Assembly (NCBI RefSeq): GCF_001975705.1
Contig: NZ_CP015093.1
Span: forward strand, 2,232,001-2,296,000
DNA length: 64,000 nucleotides
Direction of reading: 5' to 3'
DNA from: Salipiger abyssi
GTDB taxonomy: Bacteria; Pseudomonadota; Alphaproteobacteria; Rhodobacterales; Rhodobacteraceae
Both the position numbers and the translations under genes were made by a program. Below the pieces are notes generated by a model. It was not told where the DNA came from, did not search any database, and saw only the letters and a list, made by a program, of their open reading frames with translations. Below, one piece after another: positions 24,752 to 34,068 of this stretch (position 1 is the stretch's first letter; each line of letters starts with the position of its first letter).

Positions 24752-27700
24752 ATGCGCCGTTTTCTGATGGCTCTGCTGGCCGGGCTTTGCACCGCCGGCG
24801 CCAGCCTCGCCCAGGATGCGATGCCAGAGCGCCGGCTCGTGGTCAGCCGCGACATGGATTTCTACGGCTCCGACCTCCAGGCGCTCTATGACAGCTCGCT
24901 TGAGGCCTGCCAAAATCTCTGCCTCAACGACCGGGATTGTGGTGCCTTCACCTACAACACCGCTGCAAGCGTCTGTTTTCCGAAATCGGGCATCACCGAG
25001 CGGCGACCCTTCGACGGCGCGGTTTCGGCACAGGTGGTTGCCGCCGATCCCGGGGTGGTCGCGCAGGCGCAGGCGCGGCGGGCCGATCTGGCGTTTCTGG
25101 GCGAGGGTGATCTCGACGAGGCCCACGCCGAGGCGGCGGCGCTGGGGATGCGCCATGCAGGCGGCAAGTGGTCGGTGCAGGCGCTGCTGGATGCGGCGCG
25201 CGATGCCGAGGCGCAGGGCAACCTCTCCGCCGCGCTGAACTGGACCGGCGCGGCGCTGGCGCAGAGCGATGCCGCCGACCTCTGGCTCGATTACGGGCGG
25301 CTGGCGCTGGCCCAGGCCACGGCGCGCAACAGCAACAACCGCTCGGCGCTCACCCGCCGCGCCGCGCTGGCGGCGATCAATGGCTATCTGCGCGCAGGCC
25401 CGGCGCCGCAGCGCGCCACGGCGATGCTGCAACTTTCCGAAGCGCTGGAAGAGGCCGGGCGCGGCAGGCTGATGATCCCGGCACTGCGGCTGGCACAAAG
25501 CTTTGGTCCGCGCGACGATATCGACCGGGCGCTCGACCGGGCCATCGCGCAATACGGCTTCCGCATCGTCGAGCATACGGTCGAGGCCGACAGCGCCGCG
25601 CCACGTATCTGTGCCGAGTTCTCCGAGCCGCTGATCCGCGCCGGGCAGGACTACACGCAATATGTCCGGCTGCCCGATCCGAAACTCGCGGTCACTTCGG
25701 ATGATCGCCGCGTCTGCGTCACCGGGGTGGCGCATGGCGAGCGCTATGCGCTGACCTTCCGCGCCGGGCTGCCCTCGGCGGAGGGCGAGGCGCTGCTGCG
25801 CGATGTGCCGATCAGCGCCTATGTGCGCGACCGCTCGCCGAGCGTCAGCTTTCCGGGCCGCGCCTATGTACTGCCGAAAAGCGCCGATGCCGGGCTGCCG
25901 GTCGAGACGGTGAACCTCTCGGAGCTGGACCTGACGCTGCGCCGGGTCTCCGACCGCAACCTGATCCGCGCCATTCAGGACAGCTATTTCGGACGGCCCC
26001 TGTCGCGCTGGCAGGAGCAGCGCTTTGCCGAGGAGCTGGCCGAGGAAATCTGGACCGGCAAAGGCGAGGTGGAGAACCGGCTGAACGCCGATATCACCAC
26101 GCGGCTGCCGATGGGCGAGGTGGTGGGCGATCTGCCGGCGGGGATCTATGCGCTGAGCGCCTCGGTGCCCGGTGCCGAGCGCGACGACACCTCCGGTGCG
26201 ACGCAGTGGTTCGTGCTCTCCGATATCGGGCTGACCACGCTGGCCGGCAGCGACGGGCTGACGGTCTTTGCCCGCGCGCTTTCCGATGCCGCGCCGCTGG
26301 AGGGGCTGGAGGTCACGCTGCTGTCGCGCGCCAACCGCCCGCTGGGCACGGTCATCACCGACTCGCAGGGCGTGGCGCAGTTCCCCGCCGGGCTCACGCG
26401 CGGCACCGGTGGCGCCGCGCCGGCGCTGGTCACCGCCGCGCGCGGCGAAGAGGATATCGCCTTTCTCTCGCTCACCGATCCGGCCTTCGACCTTTCCGAC
26501 CGGGGCGTCGAGGGGCGCGAGCCGGGCGGGCCGCTCGATGCCTTCCTGACCACCGACCGGGGCGCCTATCGCGCCGGTGAGACGATCCACGCCACCGCGC
26601 TGCTGCGCGACCGGCAGGTACAGGCGGTGGGCGATGTGCCGCTGACTGCCGTGCTGACCCGCCCGGACGGGGTGGAACATACGCGGCGTGTGTCCGCGGA
26701 TGGGGTCGATGGCGGCCATGTTTTCACCCTGCCGCTGGCGCCCTCGGTGCCGCGCGGCACCTGGCGGCTGGCGCTTTTCGCCGATCCGGAGGCGCCGGCG
26801 CTGGTCAGCCAGACGTTGCTGGTCGAGGATTTCGTGCCCGAGCGCATCGACGTCGAGCTTGCGCTGCCCGACGCCCCGATCCGCCGCGATGCCCCGCCGA
26901 TGCTGGATGTCGAGGCGCGCTATCTCTTCGGTGCGCCGGGCGCAGATCTGCCCATCGAGGGCGAGCTGACGCTGTCGCCGAAAACCACGCTCGACGCGCT
27001 GCCGGGCTATCGCTTCGGACGCCATGACGAGGGCGCCAACCCGCAGACCCGCAGCTTCCCGGCCGATCTGCGCACCGACGCGCAGGGCCTTGCGCAGCTC
27101 GCCCTGCCATTGCCAGACGCCGCGACCGGCCAGCCGCAGGAGGCGCGCTTGACCCTGCGCGTTGCCGAGGGCTCGGGCCGCCCGGTGGAGCGCACGATCA
27201 CGCGGCCCATGGCGCCCGCCGGGCCGATGATCGGCATCCGCCCGGAATTTGACGGCATGCTGCCGGAGGGGGGCGAGGCAAGCTTTCTGCTGCAAGCGGT
27301 GGGGCCGGATCTGACGCCGGTGCCGATGGAGGTGGAATGGCGGATCAACCGTGTGACCACGCGCTACCAGTGGTATCAGCTCTACGGCAACTGGAACTGG
27401 GAGCCGGTGACCACGCGGACCACCGTGACCAGCGGCAGCGCCACGCTGGGCGCAGAGCCGCTGCGCGTGGCCGCCGGTCTCGACTGGGGTGAATACGAGC
27501 TGGTGGTGGAGCGTACGGGCGGCGGTTATGTCGGCTCTTCGGTCGGGTTCAGCGCCGGCTGGTATGCTGCCGCCGGGGCGCTCGACACGCCCGACACGCT
27601 GGAGCTGTCGCTCGACAAGCCGGCCTATGCGCCGGGCGATACCGCGCATCTGCGCATCGTGCCGCGCTATGCGGGCAAGGCGCTGGTGACGGTGCTGGCC

Positions 27701-30175
27701 GACCGGGTGATCGCCATGCGGGCGGTCGAGGTCGCCGAGGGCGAGAGCGTGATCGACCTGCCGGTGACAGAGGAATGGGGCGCCGGCGCCTATGTCACGG
27801 CGCAGGTGGTCCGGCCCATGGATGTGGCCGCCGGGCAGAACCCGGCGCGCAGCCTCGGGCTCGCGCATGCGGGCATCGACCCGGGGGCGCGGCAGCTCGA
27901 TGTGAGCTTTGACGCGCCGGAGGAAAGCGCCCCGCGCGGGCCGCTGACCGCCGCCGTCACGGTGGAGGGCGTGGCCGAGGGCGAGACCGCCCATGTCACC
28001 GTGGCCGCCGTCGATCTGGGCATTCTTAACCTGACCGGCTTCGACAGCCCCGACCCCTCGGCGCATTATTTCGGCCAGCGCCGGCTGGGGGTGGAGATCC
28101 GCGATATCTATGGCCGGCTCATCGACGGTATGAACGGCGCCATGGGCACGATCCGCTCCGGCGGCGATGCGGGGGCCTCGCTGCGGATGCAATCGCCGCC
28201 GCCGACAGAGGAGCTGGTGGCGCTGTTCTCCGGCCCGGTGACGGTGGGCCCGGACGGGCGTGCCGAGGTCAGTTTCGACATGCCCGATTTCAATGGCACC
28301 GTGCGGCTCATGGCGGTGGCCTGGAGCGACACGGCGGTGGGGCAGGCGGAGCAAGACGTTCTGGTGCGCGACCCGGTGGTGATGACCGCCTCGCTGCCGC
28401 GCTTTCTGGCGCCCGGCGACAGTACGCGGATGCTGCTGGAGATCACCCATGCAACCAGCGCCACCGGCGAGATGGGGCTGGAGATCGGTGCGACAGGGCT
28501 GACGCTGGATGCCGGCGCCGTGCCGGCCTCGGTGACGCTGGGCGAGGGCGAGACGCAGCGGCTGAGCGTGCCGATAACCGCCGGCAATCCCGGCGATCAT
28601 GCGTTGACGCTGGCACTGACCACGCCCGACGGCAAGCGCCTCACCAAGAGGCTGACACTGGGCATCCGGGCCAACGATCCCTCCGTAGGGCGCACGCGGC
28701 GTATCCTGCTCGATCCGGGCCAGAGCTTTACCCTCGATGGCGGCGCCCTGACCGGTCTGCGCCGCGACGGTGCCGAGGTGATCGTCTCCGCCGGCCCGCT
28801 GGCGCGGTTCGATGCGCCGGGGCTGCTCGCCTCGCTCGACCGTTACCCCTACGGTTGCACAGAACAGGTGACCTCGCAGGCGCTGCCGCTGCTCTATATG
28901 AGCGCGGTGACCGAGCCGCTGGGGCTCGGCGGCAAGGCGCAGATCGACAGGCGCGTCAGTCAGGCGATCACCAAGCTGCTGACCCGGCAGGCGGCGAACG
29001 GGGCGTTCGGGCTCTGGCAGGCGGGCTCGGGGGATTTCTGGCTCGATGCCTATGTCAGCGACTTTCTCACCCGTGCCCGGGCCGAGGGGCAGGAGGTGCC
29101 GGAGACCGCGCTGAACGCCGCGCTCGACAATCTCCGCAACCGCATCGCCTATGCGCCGGATTTCGAAGAGGGCGGCGAGGATATCGCCTATGCGCTGATG
29201 GTGCTGGCGCGCGAGGGGCAGGCGGCCATCGGCGATCTGCGCTACTACGCCGATCAGCGCGCCGATGCCTTCGCCACGCCGCTGGCGCAGGCGCAGCTCG
29301 GGGCTGCGCTGGCCAGCTATGGCGACCAGACGCGCGCCGACCGGATGTTTGCCAAGGCCGCCGCGCGGTTCGCCGGGCAGGGCAATGAGGGCCAGCTCTG
29401 GCGCGCCGATTACGGCTCGGCTCTGCGCGACGCGGCGGGGGTGCTGTCGCTGGCGGCGACGGCGCGCAGCGCGGCGGTGGATCGCGAGGCGCTGGTCACC
29501 CGCATCGCCGCCACGCAACGCTCGATGTCGACGCAGGAACAGGCCTGGGCACTGCTCGCGGCGCATGCGCTGGTGGACGATCCCACCGCCGCCGGCATCG
29601 CGGTGGACGGCACGCCGGTCTCCGGCCCCTTCCTGCGGCGCATCGTGGGCGAGGCGCTCGAACCGATGCAGATCGCCAATACCGGCAGCGGCCCGACCCC
29701 GCTCACGCTCACCGCACTGGGTGTGCCCGAGGGCGGCACCGAGGCGGGCGGCTATGGCTATTCCCTATCTCGGGAATATTTCTCTATGGATGGCGCGCCG
29801 CTCTCCGGCCCGGTGCAGCAGGGCGACCGGCTGGTGGCGGTGCTGACGATCCGCCCGGCAGAGGACACCAATGCCCGGCTGATGATCGACGATCCGCTGC
29901 CCGCCGGGTTCGAGATCGACAATCCCAACCTGATCCGGGCGGGCGATATCCGGGGTCTCGACTGGCTGGAGCCCGCCGAAACGCAGCATGCGGAGTTCCG
30001 CAGCGACCGGTTCCTCGCGGCGGTCGACCAGAACGGCAACGCGCCGATCCGGCTGGCCTATATCGTGCGCGCGGTCTCGCCCGGCAGCTTCCACCACCCG
30101 GCGGCGCTGGTCGAGGATATGTACCGGCCGGAATACCGCGCCACCACCGCCTCTGGCAGCATGGAGATCGAATGA
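24752..30175 (+). CDS. Bacterial alpha-2-macroglobulin with N-terminal PAN/apple domain and thioester
   Basis: An 1807-residue secreted protease trap of the YfhM/ECAM type. Signal peptide MRRFLMALLAGLCTAGASLA (no proper lipobox, so probably soluble periplasmic rather than lipid-anchored). A PAN/apple-like domain (about 25-100) follows, with Cys-rich SSLEACQNLCLNDRDCGAFT. MG-type beta domains come next, including the bait-region neighbourhood. The thioester motif YGCTEQ has C1369 and Q1372, and lies in a helical TED domain. The family is thought to trap proteases that breach the outer membrane. The stop overlaps the next gene by four bases, and pbpC follows, the classic A2M/PBP1C pairing. It is divergent from the hybrid kinase, about 135 bp away. 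Confidence 0.93.
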   Translation: MRRFLMALLAGLCTAGASLAQDAMPERRLVVSRDMDFYGSDLQALYDSSLEACQNLCLNDRDCGAFTYNTAASVCFPKSGITERRPFDGAVSAQVVAADPGVVAQAQARRADLAFLGEGDLDEAHAEAAALGMRHAGGKWSVQALLDAARDAEAQGNLSAALNWTGAALAQSDAADLWLDYGRLALAQATARNSNNRSALTRRAALAAINGYLRAGPAPQRATAMLQLSEALEEAGRGRLMIPALRLAQSFGPRDDIDRALDRAIAQYGFRIVEHTVEADSAAPRICAEFSEPLIRAGQDYTQYVRLPDPKLAVTSDDRRVCVTGVAHGERYALTFRAGLPSAEGEALLRDVPISAYVRDRSPSVSFPGRAYVLPKSADAGLPVETVNLSELDLTLRRVSDRNLIRAIQDSYFGRPLSRWQEQRFAEELAEEIWTGKGEVENRLNADITTRLPMGEVVGDLPAGIYALSASVPGAERDDTSGATQWFVLSDIGLTTLAGSDGLTVFARALSDAAPLEGLEVTLLSRANRPLGTVITDSQGVAQFPAGLTRGTGGAAPALVTAARGEEDIAFLSLTDPAFDLSDRGVEGREPGGPLDAFLTTDRGAYRAGETIHATALLRDRQVQAVGDVPLTAVLTRPDGVEHTRRVSADGVDGGHVFTLPLAPSVPRGTWRLALFADPEAPALVSQTLLVEDFVPERIDVELALPDAPIRRDAPPMLDVEARYLFGAPGADLPIEGELTLSPKTTLDALPGYRFGRHDEGANPQTRSFPADLRTDAQGLAQLALPLPDAATGQPQEARLTLRVAEGSGRPVERTITRPMAPAGPMIGIRPEFDGMLPEGGEASFLLQAVGPDLTPVPMEVEWRINRVTTRYQWYQLYGNWNWEPVTTRTTVTSGSATLGAEPLRVAAGLDWGEYELVVERTGGGYVGSSVGFSAGWYAAAGALDTPDTLELSLDKPAYAPGDTAHLRIVPRYAGKALVTVLADRVIAMRAVEVAEGESVIDLPVTEEWGAGAYVTAQVVRPMDVAAGQNPARSLGLAHAGIDPGARQLDVSFDAPEESAPRGPLTAAVTVEGVAEGETAHVTVAAVDLGILNLTGFDSPDPSAHYFGQRRLGVEIRDIYGRLIDGMNGAMGTIRSGGDAGASLRMQSPPPTEELVALFSGPVTVGPDGRAEVSFDMPDFNGTVRLMAVAWSDTAVGQAEQDVLVRDPVVMTASLPRFLAPGDSTRMLLEITHATSATGEMGLEIGATGLTLDAGAVPASVTLGEGETQRLSVPITAGNPGDHALTLALTTPDGKRLTKRLTLGIRANDPSVGRTRRILLDPGQSFTLDGGALTGLRRDGAEVIVSAGPLARFDAPGLLASLDRYPYGCTEQVTSQALPLLYMSAVTEPLGLGGKAQIDRRVSQAITKLLTRQAANGAFGLWQAGSGDFWLDAYVSDFLTRARAEGQEVPETALNAALDNLRNRIAYAPDFEEGGEDIAYALMVLAREGQAAIGDLRYYADQRADAFATPLAQAQLGAALASYGDQTRADRMFAKAAARFAGQGNEGQLWRADYGSALRDAAGVLSLAATARSAAVDREALVTRIAATQRSMSTQEQAWALLAAHALVDDPTAAGIAVDGTPVSGPFLRRIVGEALEPMQIANTGSGPTPLTLTALGVPEGGTEAGGYGYSLSREYFSMDGAPLSGPVQQGDRLVAVLTIRPAEDTNARLMIDDPLPAGFEIDNPNLIRAGDIRGLDWLEPAETQHAEFRSDRFLAAVDQNGNAPIRLAYIVRAVSPGSFHHPAALVEDMYRPEYRATTASGSMEIE

Positions 30176-30723
30176 CCGAAACGATTGCGACGATCCGCTG
30201 GCGCGCGCTTGACCGCGACGGCGAAGACAAGTGCCGGCTGGCGCATCTCGACGGCGGCTACATGCTGGTGGGCCACGCCCGGTTCCGCGACGGCGCCGGC
30301 TGGGCGGCGCTGGACTACGTGGTGCGCATCGGGGCTGACTGGCGCACGCTCAGCGCCGATGTAACCGGCACCCATGGCGGCGGCGATCTGGCGCTGCGGC
30401 TGATCAACGACGACGGCGACTGGACGCTGAACGGCGATCCGCAGCCGGATCTCGTGGGCTGCGAGGACGTGGATTTCGCCTTTACCCCCGCCACCAACCT
30501 GATGCCGCTGCGCCGGCTGCCGGATGTCGGGCGGCTCACCACCCGGTCCGCCTGGCTGCGCCTGCCGGGGCCGGCGCTGTCGCCGCTCGATCAGAGCTAT
30601 ATTCGCGAGCGCGGCAATCTCGTCGCCTACAGCGCCGAGCAGACCGGCTTTGCGACGCAGCTCGCGGTGGATGCGACCGGCTTCGTGACCACATATCCGG
30701 GGCTGTGGGAGGCGGATGTCTAG
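30172..30723 (+). CDS. Putative glycolipid-binding domain protein (PF06475-like)
   Basis: A 183-residue soluble protein with no signal peptide. The order TIRWRALDRDGEDKCRLAHL, HARFRDGAGWAALDYVVRIG, ADWRTLSADV, DFAFTPATNLMPLRRLPDVG and ERGNLVAYSAEQTGFATQLA (then VDATGFVTTYPGLWE) fits the putative glycolipid-binding family, a single beta-barrel-like domain of unknown role. It overlaps both neighbours (ATGA with the A2M gene, 8 bases with pbpC), so it is an integral member of this operon. That placement, between a protease trap and a peptidoglycan polymerase, is noteworthy. The family name rests on distant similarity; no ligand can be deduced. Confidence 0.8.
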   Translation: MTETIATIRWRALDRDGEDKCRLAHLDGGYMLVGHARFRDGAGWAALDYVVRIGADWRTLSADVTGTHGGGDLALRLINDDGDWTLNGDPQPDLVGCEDVDFAFTPATNLMPLRRLPDVGRLTTRSAWLRLPGPALSPLDQSYIRERGNLVAYSAEQTGFATQLAVDATGFVTTYPGLWEADV

Positions 30724-32737
30724 GCTTCTTGCCCTTGTGCTGCTGCTCTGGTCCGTGGCGCTCGCGCGGGACGCCACAGATAACTGGATCGCGCGCACCG
30801 AGATCCCGGTGCTGATCCATGCCACCGCGTCCGAGGTGCGCGACCGCGACGGCCATTTGCTGCGCGCCTACACGGTGGAGGACGGGCTCTGGCGCATGGC
30901 GCTGTCGCTGGATCAGGTCGATCCGCTGTTTCTCGACATGCTGGTTGCCTATGAGGACAAGCGGTTCTTTGACCATGCCGGCGTCGATACCATCGCCACG
31001 GCGCGCGCTGCCTGGCAGGGGCTGCGCGCCGGGCGGATCGTGTCGGGCGCCTCGACCCTGACCATGCAGGTGGCGCGGCTGCTGGAGGACGGCAGCACCG
31101 GCGCGTGGCGCGGCAAGCTGCGGCAGGTCCGGCTGGCGCTGGCGCTGGAGCGGCGGCTGTCGAAAGCGCAGATCCTTCAGCTTTATCTGGAGCTTGCGTC
31201 CTATGGCGGCAATGTCGAAGGGCTGCGCGCCGCGTCTCTGGCCTGGCTCGGCAAGGAGCCGGCGCGGCTCATCCCCGCCGAGGCGGCGCTGCTTGTGGCA
31301 TTGCCGCAGGCGCCGGAATCGCGACGCCCGGACCGGCATCCGGAGGCCGCGCGGGCGGCGCGCGACCGGGTGCTGGCGCGCATGGCGGGCGCCGGGGTGA
31401 TCGACGCCGAGACCGCGCGCGTCTCGCTGCGCGACCCGGCGCCGCAGGGCCGCCGCGCCTTTCCGCTGCTCGCGCCGCATCTGGCCGACAGGGCGGTGGC
31501 GCAGGGGCCGGGGCGGCACGATCTGACGCTCGACCGGGGGCTGCAACGCCGTCTGGAGGCGCTGGCACGCACCTATATGGCCGGGCGCGACGGGCGGCTC
31601 TCCATGGCGCTGATCGTCGCCGATCACCAGAGCGGTGAGGTGTTGGCCAGCATCGGCTCGCCCGACTATTCCGCCGGTGAGGGGCAGGGCTTTGTCGACA
31701 TGACGCAAGCTTTGCGCTCGCCGGGCTCGACGCTGAAGCCGCTGGTCTACGGGCTGGCCTTCGACCGCGGGCTGGCGCATCCCGAGACGCTGATCTCAGA
31801 TACGCCGGTGCAGTTCGGCAGCTATGCGCCGCAGAATTTCGACGGGCGCTTCCGGGGTGAGCTGCGGGTGTCGCGAGCGCTGCAACTCTCGCTCAACATC
31901 CCCGTGGTGCGGCTGACCGAGGCGATGGGGTCGGCGCATCTGATGGCGGCGCTGGAGACGGCGGGTCTGCATCCGGAACTGCCCAAAGGCGGCGCGCCCG
32001 GGCTGGCGGTGAGCCTCGGCGGCGTGGGGCTGTCGCTCTGGGACATGGTGACGCTTTACGCGGGGCTGGCCAATGGCGGCGAGGTGCGGGCGCTGCGCTG
32101 GCGGGCGGAGGAGAGCGAGGCCGAGGGCGCGCGGCTGATGAGCCCGCGCGCCGCCTGGCAGGTGGGGCATATCCTCGCTGGGCTGGCGCCGCCGCCGCAG
32201 GCTGGCCCGCGTGGCCGCGTGGCCTACAAGACCGGCACCTCCTACGGGCATCGCGACGCCTGGGCGCTGGGGTTTGACGGGCGCTATGTGGCAGGGGTCT
32301 GGATCGGGCGGCCCGATGGCACACCGGTGCCGGGGGCGTTCGGCGGCGATCTCGCGGCGCCGCTGCTCTTCGAGGCGCTGGGGCGTGCCCGGGCCGAGCC
32401 GGTGCCGTTGCCCGCGCCGCCGCCGGACACGCTGCTGGTGGGCAATGCCGCGCTGCCGCCGCATCTGCAACGCTTCGGCGATGTCGGGGCGAAGCGGCCC
32501 GGGCTGCGCCTGACCTTTCCGCCCGAGGGCGCGAGGCTCGCCGCCGATCCGCGCGGCGTGCCGGTGAAGCTGCGCGGTGGGGTGCCGCCTTATACGCTGC
32601 TCGCCGATGGTGAGGTGGTCGCCACCCGTCTGCGCGGCGAGGCACTGCTGGCGCCGGTCTCGGGGCCGGGCTTCACGACGCTGTCGGTGATCGACGCGGC
32701 CGGGCAGGCGGGGCGGGTGTCGATCGAGTTGCGATAG
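30716..32737 (+). CDS. pbpC: Penicillin-binding protein 1C (PbpC)
   Basis: A 673-residue bifunctional peptidoglycan synthase anchored by an N-terminal hydrophobic segment (residues 3-17). The glycosyltransferase 51 domain has catalytic E80 in LVAYEDKRFFDHAGVD and SGASTLTMQVARL. The transpeptidase domain has S338-T-L-K341 in SPGSTLKPLVYG, S392-x-N394, and K505-TGT. A C-terminal BiPBP_C domain (about 580-673) is typical of PBP1C. Encoded next to A2M in many bacteria, where the pair is proposed to detect or repair envelope breaches. It overlaps the glycolipid-binding gene by 8 bases. Confidence 0.95.
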   Translation: MSRLLALVLLLWSVALARDATDNWIARTEIPVLIHATASEVRDRDGHLLRAYTVEDGLWRMALSLDQVDPLFLDMLVAYEDKRFFDHAGVDTIATARAAWQGLRAGRIVSGASTLTMQVARLLEDGSTGAWRGKLRQVRLALALERRLSKAQILQLYLELASYGGNVEGLRAASLAWLGKEPARLIPAEAALLVALPQAPESRRPDRHPEAARAARDRVLARMAGAGVIDAETARVSLRDPAPQGRRAFPLLAPHLADRAVAQGPGRHDLTLDRGLQRRLEALARTYMAGRDGRLSMALIVADHQSGEVLASIGSPDYSAGEGQGFVDMTQALRSPGSTLKPLVYGLAFDRGLAHPETLISDTPVQFGSYAPQNFDGRFRGELRVSRALQLSLNIPVVRLTEAMGSAHLMAALETAGLHPELPKGGAPGLAVSLGGVGLSLWDMVTLYAGLANGGEVRALRWRAEESEAEGARLMSPRAAWQVGHILAGLAPPPQAGPRGRVAYKTGTSYGHRDAWALGFDGRYVAGVWIGRPDGTPVPGAFGGDLAAPLLFEALGRARAEPVPLPAPPPDTLLVGNAALPPHLQRFGDVGAKRPGLRLTFPPEGARLAADPRGVPVKLRGGVPPYTLLADGEVVATRLRGEALLAPVSGPGFTTLSVIDAAGQAGRVSIELR

Positions 32738-32795
32738 GGTCAGGCGCGGCGCGCCGGGGCGCCGCTCGCCGCCCTGCCCGGATCCGCGATGTGCC

Positions 32796-33974
32796 TCACA
32801 TCCGTTCAATCGCCAGCGCAATGCCCTGGCCGCCGCCGATGCACATGGTGATCAGCGCCTTCGTTCCGCCGGTCCGCTCCAGTTCGTACATCGCCTTGAC
32901 GGTCAGGATCGCGCCGGTCGCGCCCACCGGGTGGCCGAGCGCGATGGCGCCGCCATTGGGGTTCACCTTGGCCGGGTCGAGCCCCAGTCCGGCATTCACC
33001 GCCAGCGCCTGCGCCGCAAAGGCCTCGTTCGACTCGATCACGTCGAAATCCGCAACCGAGAGCCCGGTGCGTTCCATCAAGGTCTTCACCGCCGGGATCG
33101 GGCCGATGCCCATCACCTCGGGGCGCACCCCGGAATGGGCATAGCCGAGAATGCGGGCGCGGGGTGTGAGCCCGGCGGTCTCCGCCGCCTCGGCGCGCGC
33201 CAGCACCAGCGCGGCGCCGCCGTCATTGATGCCGCTGGCATTGCCCGCCGTCACGGTGCCGTCCTTCTGGAAGGCCGGGCGCAGCCCCGCCAGCGCCTCG
33301 GGCGTGGTGGCCTTGGGGTGCTCGTCGGTATCGAAAGCCACCGTCTCGCGCCGGGCCTTGACCTCGACCGGCACGATCTGCTCCCTGAAATAGCCCTCGG
33401 CGATGGCCCTGGCCGCGCGCGTCTGGCTCTCGGCGGCGAAGGCATCCTGCGCCTCGCGGGAGATGCCGTGCTCTTTCGCAACATTCTCGGCGGTCACCCC
33501 CATATGGCCGGTGCCGAAGGGGCAGTTCAGCGTGCCGATCATCATGTCGATGGTACGGATATCGCCCATCTTCTTGCCCCAGCGCTGATCGGGCACGATG
33601 AAGGGCGAGCGCGACATGCAGTCGGCGCCGCCGGCCAGCGCGAAATCCGCATCCCCGAGCATCAGCGACTGCGCCGCCGAGACAATGGCCTGCGCGCCCG
33701 AGCCGCAGAGCCGGTTGACGTTCATCGCCGGCACCGTATCGGGTGCGCCCGCCTGCATCGCCGCCACGCGGCTGAGATACATGTCGCGCGGCTCGGTGTT
33801 GATGATATGGCCAAAGACCACATGGCCGATCTGCCCGCCCTCGACGCCGGCCCGCTCCAGCGCGGCCTTGGCCGCGACGGTGGCCAGCTCGATGGGCGGC
33901 GTGCCGGCGAGCGCCCCGCCGAACGTGCCGATGGCGGTGCGCGCGCCGCTCAGAATGACGATCTCGTCGGGCAT
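32796..33974 (-). CDS. Acetyl-CoA C-acyltransferase (thiolase)
   Basis: A 392-residue thiolase. Active-site C90 in NVNRLCGSGAQA forms the acyl-enzyme; the NEAF loop (ESNEAFAAQALAVN), the His of NPNGGAIALGHPVGATGA and the second Cys in MCIGGGQG complete the catalytic set. It is closest in feel to the BktB / acetyl-CoA acetyltransferase group. It may serve fatty-acid or polyhydroxybutyrate metabolism or, together with the atoDA genes 5 kb away, ketone-body use; that link is inference. It is a single leftward gene, convergent with pbpC. Confidence 0.93.
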   Translation of the reverse strand: MPDEIVILSGARTAIGTFGGALAGTPPIELATVAAKAALERAGVEGGQIGHVVFGHIINTEPRDMYLSRVAAMQAGAPDTVPAMNVNRLCGSGAQAIVSAAQSLMLGDADFALAGGADCMSRSPFIVPDQRWGKKMGDIRTIDMMIGTLNCPFGTGHMGVTAENVAKEHGISREAQDAFAAESQTRAARAIAEGYFREQIVPVEVKARRETVAFDTDEHPKATTPEALAGLRPAFQKDGTVTAGNASGINDGGAALVLARAEAAETAGLTPRARILGYAHSGVRPEVMGIGPIPAVKTLMERTGLSVADFDVIESNEAFAAQALAVNAGLGLDPAKVNPNGGAIALGHPVGATGAILTVKAMYELERTGGTKALITMCIGGGQGIALAIERM

Positions 33975-34068
33975 TGCTATCTCTCCCTTGCCGTATCTCG
34001 CGGCACTATGCGGAGCCGTCCGGCTCTTGTCAGCCGCAACGTCCCGTCACATCCGCGCCGGCCTGCGC

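Noticed and set aside
24752..24815. Lipoprotein anchor on the A2M, as in E. coli ECAM
   Set aside because: A Cys is present at residue 13 (GLC), but the residue before it is Leu, which does not fit a lipobox; a signal-peptidase-I site at ASLA-Q fits better.
24734..29566. A 1610-codon reverse-strand open frame
   Set aside because: It lies opposite the A2M gene, has Arg/His/Gln-rich low-complexity composition and no domains. In very GC-rich DNA such antisense frames stay open by chance.
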